Under the pieces are notes generated by a model. It was not told where the DNA came from, did no database searches, and was given only the letters and a program-made list of their open reading frames with translations. Source: Rhizobium sp. FKY42 (GTDB lineage Bacteria; Pseudomonadota; Alphaproteobacteria; Rhizobiales; Rhizobiaceae). From it: a stretch of 64,000 nucleotides of DNA. Below, piece by piece: positions 54,557-63,114 of the stretch (positions are counted from its first letter, which is position 1; each line of letters opens with the position of its first letter). A program made the position numbers and the translations under genes. The stretch lies in assembly GCF_005222835.1 (NCBI RefSeq), contig NZ_STGA01000028.1:194022-258021 (forward strand), given 5' to 3'.

Positions 54557-57500
54557 TCATCCAATCGTCATCAGGCTCGCATTACCGCCTGCTGCTGCAG
54601 TGTTGATCGAGGTGGACACTTCCTCCAGCAACCAGTTCAGGCAATAGGCATCGGGCTTCGCCATCTTCTGTGATGACGCAGCCTGTGCAAGGACCAGCGG
54701 ACCGGGAAGTGCTACCAGGCGCCGAAGCGCTTCTGTCAGCAACTCTCCCTCCCCCTCGATCAAGGCACCGGCGAAAGGCGCATCCGCTTTCCAGTCCTTC
54801 GTGCGTTGCAAGCGTGCAGTCACGCTCATCGGAAGCGCGTGAAGCAGGTCAGCGAACATCGGGTTACTGATGTCGACGACGGCGATATTCCCGGTCGCAA
54901 GGGCCGCAGCCAGTTGCTGATAGAGACCGGTTTCGGTTTGCGGAACCAGCAGCACGCGACCTCTTGGATGCAGGGCATAAAGGTTTTGTTCGCCAACGGG
55001 TCCTGGCAGCTGTAGCTCAAGCCCCAACGCCGAAGCGCCGCCAATCGTGCGCGCCAATTCGGCGGCTTGCGTCTGCTGGCGATCATCAAGCCAACGGGCA
55101 AAATCGCTCAAGGCCGCGTCACGATGGACAGAGCTCAGCTGCGGCGGCACCGGCGGTGTCTGGACAAGACGACCGAGATAGAGCGGACCACCGGCCTTTG
55201 GACCGGTTCCGGACAGACCACGGCCGCCAAACGGCTGTACACCCACAACGGCACCGATGATGTTACGGTTCACATAGCGATTGCCGGTCTTCGCGCGGCT
55301 GAGCACGTGAGCGATGGTTTCATCCAGGCGCGTATGGAGGCCGAAGGTCAAGCCGTATCCCGTTGCATTGATATCGTCGATCAGCCGGTCCAGGTCGTTT
55401 CGCTTGAAACGGATGACGTGGAGGACTGGACCGAAAATCTCACGCTGCAGATCCTTGATTGAGGTCAGTTCCACAATCGTGGGGGCAACGAAGGTGCCGA
55501 GTTCAGTTTCCTTCGGCATTGCCGCCTGATGGATGGTGCGCCCCAGAATGCGCATGCGCTCTATGTGACCTTCGATAGTCTGGCGCGCCTCTTCTGTGAT
55601 GACCGGGCCAATATCGATGGAAAGCCGATCCGTTCTGCCAATAGATAGCTCGGCAAGCGCGCCCTTCAGCATTGTCAGAACACGATCGGCAACGTCGTCC
55701 TGCAGGCACAAGACGCGAAGTGCCGAGCAGCGTTGGCCAGCACTATCGAATGCGGAAGCAATGACGTCGCCAACGACCTGTTCGGCCAGAGCGGACGAAT
55801 CCACGATCATGGCATTCTGACCGCCCGTTTCAGCAATCAGTGGAATGGGCTTGCCTGTAGCGGAGAGACGGCCCGCCAGTTGCTTCTGTATCAGCCTTGC
55901 CACTTCCGTCGAGCCGGTGAACATGACGCCCGCGGTTTCGGGAGCAGCCACAAGAGCAGCACCGATGCGACCATCACCCGGAAGAAGCTGGATGACGCTT
56001 CTTGGAATACCTGCCTCATGCAGAATCCGAATTGCTTCGTAGGCAATCAGCGGCGTTTCTTCCGCCGGTTTGGCGAGAACCGTGTTCCCGGCAACCAGAG
56101 CAGCAGAGATCTGGCTGAGGAAGATGGCGAGCGGGAAGTTCCACGGGCTGATGCAGACAATGGGACCGAGCGGCAGGTGCGTTACGCCAAGGGTCCGGCG
56201 CGCCTGTTCCGCATAGTAACGCAAGAAGTCGACCGCTTCACGCACTTCGGCGATGGCATTGGGAAGCGACTTTCCGGCCTCCCGCATGATCAGCGGCAGC
56301 AGGTGATCCATGCGCTCTTCCAAAAGAACGGCGGATCGATCCAGCAGATCGGCTCGCTCGGAGGCTGTCACAGCCTGCCAATGCGCAAGAGCTTCAGACG
56401 CAGCTGTTGCGGCCTGAACGACGTCCGGCGCGTTGACAGCGATAACACTTCCAACCCGATCGCGATGGTCGGCAGGATTCAGAACAGGCTGCTCTTCGCC
56501 GAGGTCTGGCTCGAAGGCAAGAAGCGGCCTTGCCTGTACGAGAATGGCTGCAACTGCCTCGAATGAACTTGAAAGGCTCTGAAGGGTCTGTTCGTTTGAA
56601 AGATCAAGACCGGCAGAATTCAACCTGCTCTTCCCGAAGAGTTCTCGGGGCAACGCGATCTTGTCATGTTTGGATCCAGGTTTGACCTGAGCGCGCGTGA
56701 CTTCGACCGGATCGGCAATCAGGTCATCAATGCTGACCGTTTCGTCCCCAATGCGATTGACAAAGGATGAGTTGGCACCGTTTTCAAGAAGACGGCGTAC
56801 AAGATAGGCCAAAAGTGTCTCATGTGTGCCTACCGGCGCATAGATGCGGCATGGGCGCGCCAGCTTGGCCGGATCGACAACCTCCTCATAAAGAGGCTCG
56901 CCCATGCCATGCAGGCACTGAAATTCATAGCTACCAATGGAAAATTCCGGCCCGGCCAATTGATAAATGGTGGCCAGCGTCTGGGCATTATGAGTGGCGA
57001 ACTGCGGGAAGACCAGATCGCGCGCTGCCAGCAGCTTGCGCGCGCAGGCGATGTAGGAAACATCCGTATGCACCTTACGGGTAAAGACCGGAAAATCCTC
57101 TAGACCGTCCAGTTGCGCACGTTTGATTTCAGCATCCCAATAGGCGCCCTTGACCAGTCGCACCATGATGCGGTGTCCTGAGCGGCTGGCAAGATCGATG
57201 ATGAAATCGAGGACATACGGGCACCGCTTGCCATAGGCCTGCACCACGAAGCCGATGCCGTCCCAGCCTGCAAGTTCAGGATCGAAGCAGATTTCTTCGA
57301 GAAGATCGAGCGAAAGCTCAAGTCGGTCCGCCTCTTCAGCGTCGATATTGAGGCCAATGTTGTAACCCTTTGCCAGATGACATAGGGCTTTCACCCGTGG
57401 CAGAAGTTCCGCCATGACGCGTGCCGCCTGGGAGCGCGAATAGCGTGGATGCAAGGCAGACAGCTTGATGGAAATGCCTGGACCGGCATACACTCCACGC

Positions 57501-58261
57501 CCATTTGCTTGCCGTCCAATAGCGTGAATGGCATTCTCATAGTCGCGAAAGTAACGCTCGGCATCGGCCTTCGTTGTGGCTGCTTCTCCCAGCATGTCGT
57601 AGGAATAGCCAAAGCCCTTCTGCTCCATCTCGCGGGCACGACTCAGAGCTTCATCGATCGTCTCGCCGGTAACGAACTGTTCGCCCATCATGCGCATGGC
57701 CATATCGACGCCGCGACGGATGACCGGCTCACCGCAACGGGCAATCAAACGGGTGAGCGCTGCCGTCAGGCTTCGATCATTCACGGTCGCGGTCAGCTTG
57801 CCGGTCACGACAAGACCCCAGCTTGCTGCATTGACGAAGAGCGACCTCCCGCCGCCGACATGGGATTTCCAGTCACCATGGGAGATCTTGTCGCGGATCA
57901 GCGCATCGCGTGTCGCCATGTCGGGGATGCGCAGGAGTGCCTCCGCAAGGCACATGAGCGCCACTCCCTCCTGGCTGGACAGCGAGTATTCGTGGACGAG
58001 GCCTTCAACGCCAGAGCCACGATGCTTTCCTCGAAGAGCAGTTACCAGCGTTCTTGCAGTTTCGCGCACTGCCTGCTTCTGCTGCGGTTCTAGACTGGCC
58101 TCATCGAGAAGGGGCAGGACGCAATCGATTTCCGCACGGCGATAGGCATTGGTGATCGCCTGCCGCAGTTGCGATGGCGGCCGGAGCGACGGAGCAAAAT
58201 CACTGAAAGCGGGTTTGAGAGCATAGGGGTCTGCGACCGACAGCGGAGTTTGCACAGTCAT
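54557..58261 (-). CDS. putA: bifunctional proline dehydrogenase / P5C dehydrogenase PutA
   Basis: A 1234-residue enzyme that oxidises proline to glutamate in two steps with substrate channelling. The N-terminal part is the FAD PRODH domain ('MGEQFVTGETIDEAL', 'GPGISIKLSALHPRYSRSQ', 'LVKGAYWDAEIKRAQLDG'), then the aldehyde dehydrogenase with 'SPWNFPLAIFLSQI', Glu in 'AETGGQNAMIVDSSAL' and Cys in 'FDSAGQRCSALRV', and a C-terminal ALDH-like domain. The ribbon-helix-helix DNA-binding domain of E. coli PutA is missing, which fits separate control by the divergent Lrp-type gene. The sequence is intact. Confidence 0.95.
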   Translation of the reverse strand: MTVQTPLSVADPYALKPAFSDFAPSLRPPSQLRQAITNAYRRAEIDCVLPLLDEASLEPQQKQAVRETARTLVTALRGKHRGSGVEGLVHEYSLSSQEGVALMCLAEALLRIPDMATRDALIRDKISHGDWKSHVGGGRSLFVNAASWGLVVTGKLTATVNDRSLTAALTRLIARCGEPVIRRGVDMAMRMMGEQFVTGETIDEALSRAREMEQKGFGYSYDMLGEAATTKADAERYFRDYENAIHAIGRQANGRGVYAGPGISIKLSALHPRYSRSQAARVMAELLPRVKALCHLAKGYNIGLNIDAEEADRLELSLDLLEEICFDPELAGWDGIGFVVQAYGKRCPYVLDFIIDLASRSGHRIMVRLVKGAYWDAEIKRAQLDGLEDFPVFTRKVHTDVSYIACARKLLAARDLVFPQFATHNAQTLATIYQLAGPEFSIGSYEFQCLHGMGEPLYEEVVDPAKLARPCRIYAPVGTHETLLAYLVRRLLENGANSSFVNRIGDETVSIDDLIADPVEVTRAQVKPGSKHDKIALPRELFGKSRLNSAGLDLSNEQTLQSLSSSFEAVAAILVQARPLLAFEPDLGEEQPVLNPADHRDRVGSVIAVNAPDVVQAATAASEALAHWQAVTASERADLLDRSAVLLEERMDHLLPLIMREAGKSLPNAIAEVREAVDFLRYYAEQARRTLGVTHLPLGPIVCISPWNFPLAIFLSQISAALVAGNTVLAKPAEETPLIAYEAIRILHEAGIPRSVIQLLPGDGRIGAALVAAPETAGVMFTGSTEVARLIQKQLAGRLSATGKPIPLIAETGGQNAMIVDSSALAEQVVGDVIASAFDSAGQRCSALRVLCLQDDVADRVLTMLKGALAELSIGRTDRLSIDIGPVITEEARQTIEGHIERMRILGRTIHQAAMPKETELGTFVAPTIVELTSIKDLQREIFGPVLHVIRFKRNDLDRLIDDINATGYGLTFGLHTRLDETIAHVLSRAKTGNRYVNRNIIGAVVGVQPFGGRGLSGTGPKAGGPLYLGRLVQTPPVPPQLSSVHRDAALSDFARWLDDRQQTQAAELARTIGGASALGLELQLPGPVGEQNLYALHPRGRVLLVPQTETGLYQQLAAALATGNIAVVDISNPMFADLLHALPMSVTARLQRTKDWKADAPFAGALIEGEGELLTEALRRLVALPGPLVLAQAASSQKMAKPDAYCLNWLLEEVSTSINTAAAGGNASLMTIG

Positions 58262-58391
58262 GGCTCAAGCCTCGTATCAAGGGAAACAGTGGGAAAATAA
58301 TACTACGGCAAACCCCAACACGAGAGACTATTCTGCGCATTGTTTTCAGGTATTATAGCCTGATACGGGCGTGAAGGCAGGCAAATTCACC

Positions 58392-58853
58392 ATGGAAATT
58401 CGCAAAACAAGCGAACTCGACGCATTCGATCTGAAGATACTGGATGTTGTGGCCGCGGATGGCCGGATCTCGGTTACGGAGCTCGCCGAGAAGATCGGCC
58501 TATCGAAGACTCCGTGCAACGCTCGCCTGAAGCGGCTTGTTGATGAAGGCTATATTCTGGGATTTCGTGCCGTGATCAATCTGCCAAAACTGGGACTGGA
58601 TCACGTCGCCTTCGCGGAAGTGAAGCTTTCCGACACGCGGGAGAAAGCGCTCACCGAATTCAATCAGGCCATTTCAAGAATCAAGGAAGTGGAAGAGTGC
58701 CACATGATCGCGGGCCGCTTCGATTATCTCATCAAGATCAGAACGCAGAGCATCCGGCGGTATCGCGAAGTGTTGGGAGAGAAGATCTCCAGCCTGCCCT
58801 ATGTCGCCAGCACATCAACATCTGTCGCAATGCAATCAGTCAAAGAACGATGA
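58392..58853 (+). CDS. Lrp/AsnC-family regulator of putA (PutR)
   Basis: A 153-residue regulator: N-terminal HTH ('LDVVAADGRISVTELAEKIGLSKTPCNARLKRL' in parts, with recognition helix 'SKTPCNARLKRLVDEGYI') and a RAM ligand-binding domain ('AFAEVKLSD', 'VEECHMIAGRFDYLIKIRTQSI'). It is divergent from putA, with 130 bases between them, and in rhizobia and agrobacteria PutR activates putA in response to proline. A GTG at 58371 is an alternative start; the ATG at 58392 is used because the shorter N-terminus fits the family. A terminator follows at 58992. Confidence 0.88.
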   Translation: MEIRKTSELDAFDLKILDVVAADGRISVTELAEKIGLSKTPCNARLKRLVDEGYILGFRAVINLPKLGLDHVAFAEVKLSDTREKALTEFNQAISRIKEVEECHMIAGRFDYLIKIRTQSIRRYREVLGEKISSLPYVASTSTSVAMQSVKER

Positions 58854-58991
58854 AATACAAAAATTGGGCAACAATGCTGCCATTTTAATCACTGATCGTA
58901 CCAAATTCCAGCAAAGTGCCCTCGTCAATTGGGCGGAATTCTGGCTTCATGATCATGCTCACGTCAGATGACGCGAGTTTTCCCCCATATT

Positions 58992-59017
58992 GCCCTGCTT
59001 CGGTGGGGCTTTTTTTT
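58992..59017 (+). terminator. probable terminator of the Lrp-type gene
   Basis: A GCCC-rich stem (58992-58998 with 59003-59009) closed by a TTCG tetraloop and followed by eight T residues. It lies about 140 bases after the Lrp-type stop. The 228-base gap before the DUF1328 gene otherwise holds only a GGTGGCC/GGCCACC hairpin at 59038-59059. Confidence 0.75.
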
Positions 59018-59081
59018 GCCCAAGAACAAGGCTCTGTGGTGGCCGATCATCCGGCCACCGACTTTAAGGGATGGACGGGTC

Positions 59082-59255
59082 TTACAGGACCGCGCTTCCT
59101 GCCATGAAGGCGAGAACCAGAAAGATCAGGAAGATCACGATCGCAATGAAGAAGAGGACGCGGGCAATCGTGGCCGTCGCGGCCGATACGCCTGAAAAGC
59201 CCAGAAATCCGGAAATCAGCGAGATGACGAGAAAGATGAGTGCCCACTTCAACAT
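59082..59255 (-). CDS. DUF1328 small membrane protein
   Basis: A 57-residue protein with two hydrophobic helices: '[20 protein letters not shown]' and '[20 protein letters not shown]', joined by '[13 protein letters not shown]'. This is the pattern of the DUF1328 (YtjA-type) family, often found as stress-responsive small inner-membrane proteins. Function is unknown. It starts at ATG 59255 and appears to be a single-gene unit, convergent with the Lrp-type gene. Confidence 0.9.
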   Translation of the reverse strand: MLKWALIFLVISLISGFLGFSGVSAATATIARVLFFIAIVIFLIFLVLAFMAGSAVL

Positions 59256-59447
59256 GGAATAGGTTCCTTCGATGGATTGTATCCATCAACGGAATGAGAA
59301 GCATCTGGTTCCACGACCGAGTTTGTTCCCGTCATAGAACGCAAACTCGGGCATGCATCTGGTTTTCCTTGCGGTCGGAGGATAGTTAAGCCACAGGCGA
59401 AAGACACAAACGACACCTTGTGTTCATGATTCCTGCGGAGATGGATG

Positions 59448-60368
59448 ATGCAGACCAGCCCAATCTTACAGCGGGGATTGAAGTCGATAACAACGGCAGG
59501 ACCTGCAATCATGCTGCTCGGCATGGTTCTGTTTGCGTTGAACGACGCCATGGGCAAATGGCTCGTCGCCAGCTACGGTCTCGGTCAGGTCATTCTCCTG
59601 AGAAGCGTCGCGGCGCTCGTTATCCTGGCACCGTTTCTGTGGCTCGGGGGCAAGCGGGCGATCATGCAAGCGAAGCGACCGTGGCTGCAAGCAGCACGCG
59701 TCTTTTTCTCGACAGTCGAGATCTTCTGCTTCTACTATGCCGTCATGTACATGCCGCTCGCGGACGTGATGACCTACTGGTTGGCGGCACCGATCTATGT
59801 GGCGGCCGCGTCACCATTTATTCTGGGTGAGAAGGTCGGATGGCGCCGATGGCTCGCCATTGCTATCGGTTTCGTCGGCGTGATCGTGACGCTTGAACCG
59901 TCGAGCGCAATGTTCACCATGCCGGCGCTGATTTCGATCGTCGGCACTGCCGCCTTTGCCTTCATGCTGATTTCCGGCCGCAGCCTGCGTAACACGCCGG
60001 ATACGACGCTGGTGTTCTTTCAACTGGCTGCATCCGGGATCGCCGGTCTGTTCATTGCGCCGTTCGACTGGGCTCCCTTGAAATCGACAACCGAAGGCCT
60101 GCTTTTAGGACTTCTGGGTATCGTGGCCATGTGTGCGCATATTCTCGTCAATCGCGCCCTGAAGATATCCGATGCCGCGACGGTCGCGCCGCTTCAGTAC
60201 ACACTGCTGCTCTGGGCGGTAATCTTCGGTTGGGCCTTCTTTGGGGAGGTACCACGCCTGCCCATGATCTTTGGTGCAGCCCTGATTGTGGGCTCAGGTT
60301 TGTTCATCTTCTTCCGCGAGCAGCAACTGAAGAAGCGCGACAAGGTGCTGCCAAGCATTCCGGAATAG
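59448..60368 (+). CDS. EamA/DMT-superfamily transporter
   Basis: A 306-residue inner-membrane protein with ten predicted helices in two EamA repeats: the first has 'MVLFALNDAMGKWLVASYGL' and 'MYMPLADVMTYWLAAPIYVA', and the second has 'AATVAPLQYTLLLWAVIFGW' and 'GAALIVGSGLFIFFREQQL'. These proteins export or import small metabolites; the substrate here is unknown. Both ATG codons (59445 and 59448) are possible; 59448 has the better spacing to GCGGAG. It converges with the FAH-family gene. Confidence 0.85.
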   Translation: MQTSPILQRGLKSITTAGPAIMLLGMVLFALNDAMGKWLVASYGLGQVILLRSVAALVILAPFLWLGGKRAIMQAKRPWLQAARVFFSTVEIFCFYYAVMYMPLADVMTYWLAAPIYVAAASPFILGEKVGWRRWLAIAIGFVGVIVTLEPSSAMFTMPALISIVGTAAFAFMLISGRSLRNTPDTTLVFFQLAASGIAGLFIAPFDWAPLKSTTEGLLLGLLGIVAMCAHILVNRALKISDAATVAPLQYTLLLWAVIFGWAFFGEVPRLPMIFGAALIVGSGLFIFFREQQLKKRDKVLPSIPE

Positions 60369-60403
60369 GACAAGGCATTGCACTATTCCGGACTGTTCGC
60401 CTT

Positions 60404-61555
60404 TTAGAGGAGGCCTCGGCGTGCGAGATTCTGGAACAAGGCCGTAGAGCCGAAGGTCCAGGGCGGGCAAGCATCTGACCGGTTAACCCAGTTTACCAGG
60501 CGACCGAGCCGCGGCGTTGCAATCTCCACTCTGTCACCAACTTCATGCGTGAAACCCTGTCCCTGCCCGCGCCGGTCCTTCACGGGTGCAAACATCGTAC
60601 CCAGGAAGAGCACTGCACCATCGGGATACTGATGATTTCGATTCAAGAGTTGTGACGCAAGGTTGGCCGGACTGCGGCTGATGGCTGACATGGCACTCTC
60701 ACCCGTCATCTGGAAACCATCTTCCCCCTCCACCAAAAGCGAGACCTTCACCTGGCCGAGACCCTCCAGGGTGAAACGGTCATCGAAGAGGCGGATGAAG
60801 GGTCCGATGGAGCAGGAGGCGTTATTGTCTTTCGCCTTGCCCAGAAGGAGCGCCGAGCGTCCCTCAACATCCCGCAGGTTCACATCATTGCCCAGTGTTG
60901 CGCCGATGATTTTTCCGTCTGAGCGCACGGACAGCACGACCTCCGGTTCGGGATTGTTCCACTCGGAGATCGGATGAATGCCGACCTCGGCGCCACAACC
61001 GACAGAGGACATCGGTTGAGACTTCGTGAAAATTTCCGCATCCGGACCAATACCGACTTCCAGATACTGCGACCAGAGGTTCATCTCCTTCAAGAGCGCC
61101 TTGACCTGTGCGGCCTTTTCCGAGCCAGCCGCGACCCCCTTCAGATTGTCACCTATCACGGGCGCCAAACGTTGACGAATTTCCAGAGCACGCGATGCAT
61201 CACCCCTCGCCTGTTCTTCGATAACCCGTTCCAGCATACTGTCGGCAAAGGTTACACCTGCGGCTTTGATCGCCTGAAGATCAACCGGCGCCAGGAGTTG
61301 CCCGGCTGATTCGTCAAGAAAGCTGTCCAAAGAACCGAGATCCTGAAAGCTGCCAGACCTCAATGCGGTAACGAGATCCTGTCGCTCGAGAAGGGCAGAC
61401 ATTGTCGGGCCCAGTGGCGTGATATCCAGAACATGCGCATTCCGGACAAGAACCAGGCATGGACCGTCCTGCGCTTTTGACCAGACGCGTCCGACAAGAA
61501 GCGCCTCCGGCTCATGCGGCAGGATCATTTCACTCGTCAATGCAATGCGGGTCAC
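60404..61555 (-). CDS. fumarylacetoacetate hydrolase-family protein
   Basis: A 383-residue protein with a C-terminal FAH domain. 'SEWNNPEPEVVLSVRSDG' has the metal-binding Glu pair (E-x-E) of this family and 'IGATLGNDVNLRDVEGRSALLL' has the next Asp; 'PDGAVLFLGTMFAP' closes the active site. The N-terminal third is a separate domain. Relatives include 2-keto-3-deoxy-sugar-acid dehydratases, fumarylacetoacetases and acylpyruvases, so the substrate is open. It lies 121 bases downstream of the M20 peptidase on the same strand and may be co-transcribed with it. Confidence 0.8.
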   Translation of the reverse strand: MTRIALTSEMILPHEPEALLVGRVWSKAQDGPCLVLVRNAHVLDITPLGPTMSALLERQDLVTALRSGSFQDLGSLDSFLDESAGQLLAPVDLQAIKAAGVTFADSMLERVIEEQARGDASRALEIRQRLAPVIGDNLKGVAAGSEKAAQVKALLKEMNLWSQYLEVGIGPDAEIFTKSQPMSSVGCGAEVGIHPISEWNNPEPEVVLSVRSDGKIIGATLGNDVNLRDVEGRSALLLGKAKDNNASCSIGPFIRLFDDRFTLEGLGQVKVSLLVEGEDGFQMTGESAMSAISRSPANLASQLLNRNHQYPDGAVLFLGTMFAPVKDRRGQGQGFTHEVGDRVEIATPRLGRLVNWVNRSDACPPWTFGSTALFQNLARRGLL

Positions 61556-61676
61556 CCGTTTTCCTCCCTTGGAGTCCCAATTCAGCGTAGCACCCGGTTA
61601 TTCATGGCAGCACGCAATCATCAGCCATGTCTAATTTTCAGACCATGCTCTGTCCAGCCGGTTCCCTGAGCAATCA

Positions 61677-63050
61677 TCAGCTGGGCAATTCCGTTGTCTT
61701 TCCGATGTCCAGGAACAGCGCAGTCATGATTCGCAGACCTTCTCCCGCAATGGACACCAATGCATGTTCATTGGGTCCGTGCTGGCCACACTCTGCGTGC
61801 GAATGCGGTATCCAGATCGTCGGAAGGCCAAGAATGTCAGTAAAGACATCATTCGGGAGCGATCCGGCCAGATTGGGCAGAAGATGTACCGATTTTCCGG
61901 TGGAGCGCACGATGGACTGCTCCACGAACCGCACCCAGGGATGATCCGGCGGAAAGCGTGTAGCCTTGAAGGGAGCATGGCCGACTGCATGGACCTCCAC
62001 CATCGGGAAGCCATGCGCATCAAGATGCCTGCGGAGAGACGGAAGGAGCTCGTCCATGTTGGTACCAACAACAAATCTCAGCTGGCAGGCCGCACGCGCG
62101 GTGCCACAAATTGCGTTTTGCGGTGCTGTAATGTTGCCAGCAGAGATGGCGAGGACTGCAAATGCATTCCAGCCGAAGACCCTTTCGGCGGGCGTCAGGC
62201 TCTCCTCGCCCCAATCTGCATCATGGCGTCGGTCCGGCAGTCCTCGGAGTGCCGCGCGGATACTTTCCGTCAGACTGTCCGGTCGCCACTCGGGGATGAG
62301 AATTTGACCGCGAGAGTCCACAATGGTGGCGATGGCATGGGCAAGCAGCGTGACCGGATCGGCGAGAAGGCCACCGAAATTGCCCGAATGAAACTCGCCT
62401 TTGCGCAGATCGACCCGCAATTCGAAGGATACGCCACCACGCGATCCCATGAACATGGTGGGAATATCCGCCTGGAGGCGAGGTCCATCGGAGGCTATCA
62501 GAACATCGGCAGCCAGATGTTGCCTATGGGTTTCGCATAACTGGTGGAGGCCCTTCGACCCGGTCTCTTCACCCATTTCGATCAGAAGCCGAACATTGAA
62601 CCCGAGAGAACCGCGATGCTCAATGATATGGCGAAGCGCCAGGATATTGATGAGATGCTGGATCTTGTTGTCCGCTGTTCCGCGGCCGTACAGTCGATCT
62701 CCTTCTCGGGAGAGAACGAATGGATCCAGACCGGAACGCCAGCGTGCTGCCTCGCCATTGCAGACATCGCCATGGCCATAGATGAGAATCGTGGGCCGCT
62801 TTTCGTCCTCGATACGCTCAGCGACCAGGAAGGGGCCACCGCTCCCGGTCGGATTGTCCAGGATCCGGCAATCGAAACCCATGGGCTCGAGGAGGGGCAG
62901 CATTTCCTGTTGAAGATAGGCATAGAGATCCTCAACCTGTCCTTCCGACTGACTGACGGATCGACGCGCAACAAGCTGCGTGAGAAGCTCGAAAAATGCC
63001 CGGTCTTCCGCAATGGAATGCGCCGTATCGACAAGCTGCTGATCATTCAT
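61677..63050 (-). CDS. M20-family metallopeptidase (dipeptidase-like)
   Basis: A 457-residue zinc amidohydrolase of the ArgE/DapE/CPG2 family. The zinc ligands and catalytic residues are visible: 'ILIYGHGDVCNGEAARW' (His, Asp), 'YGRGTADNKIQHLINI' (Asp), 'LIEMGEETGSKGLHQL' (catalytic Glu and zinc Glu) and 'HSHAECGQHGPNEHAL' (late His). A lid domain with 'SRGGVSFELRVDLRKGEFHSGNFGG' (in parts) lies between. The natural substrate could be a dipeptide or N-acyl amino acid. Start ATG 63050 is nine bases after GGGAG. It follows the gene at 63115 by 64 bases. Confidence 0.88.
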   Translation of the reverse strand: MNDQQLVDTAHSIAEDRAFFELLTQLVARRSVSQSEGQVEDLYAYLQQEMLPLLEPMGFDCRILDNPTGSGGPFLVAERIEDEKRPTILIYGHGDVCNGEAARWRSGLDPFVLSREGDRLYGRGTADNKIQHLINILALRHIIEHRGSLGFNVRLLIEMGEETGSKGLHQLCETHRQHLAADVLIASDGPRLQADIPTMFMGSRGGVSFELRVDLRKGEFHSGNFGGLLADPVTLLAHAIATIVDSRGQILIPEWRPDSLTESIRAALRGLPDRRHDADWGEESLTPAERVFGWNAFAVLAISAGNITAPQNAICGTARAACQLRFVVGTNMDELLPSLRRHLDAHGFPMVEVHAVGHAPFKATRFPPDHPWVRFVEQSIVRSTGKSVHLLPNLAGSLPNDVFTDILGLPTIWIPHSHAECGQHGPNEHALVSIAGEGLRIMTALFLDIGKTTELPS

Positions 63051-63114
63051 GTCTTTCAACTCCCATGAAGGACACCAGACTATCAGCCAAGGAGCGACAC
63101 GGCCAAGGGCGAAT

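Noticed and set aside
59249-59557. 102-codon minus-strand open frame over the start of the DMT transporter
   Set aside because: It overlaps the DUF1328 start and the well-supported transporter gene, and shows no conserved motif.
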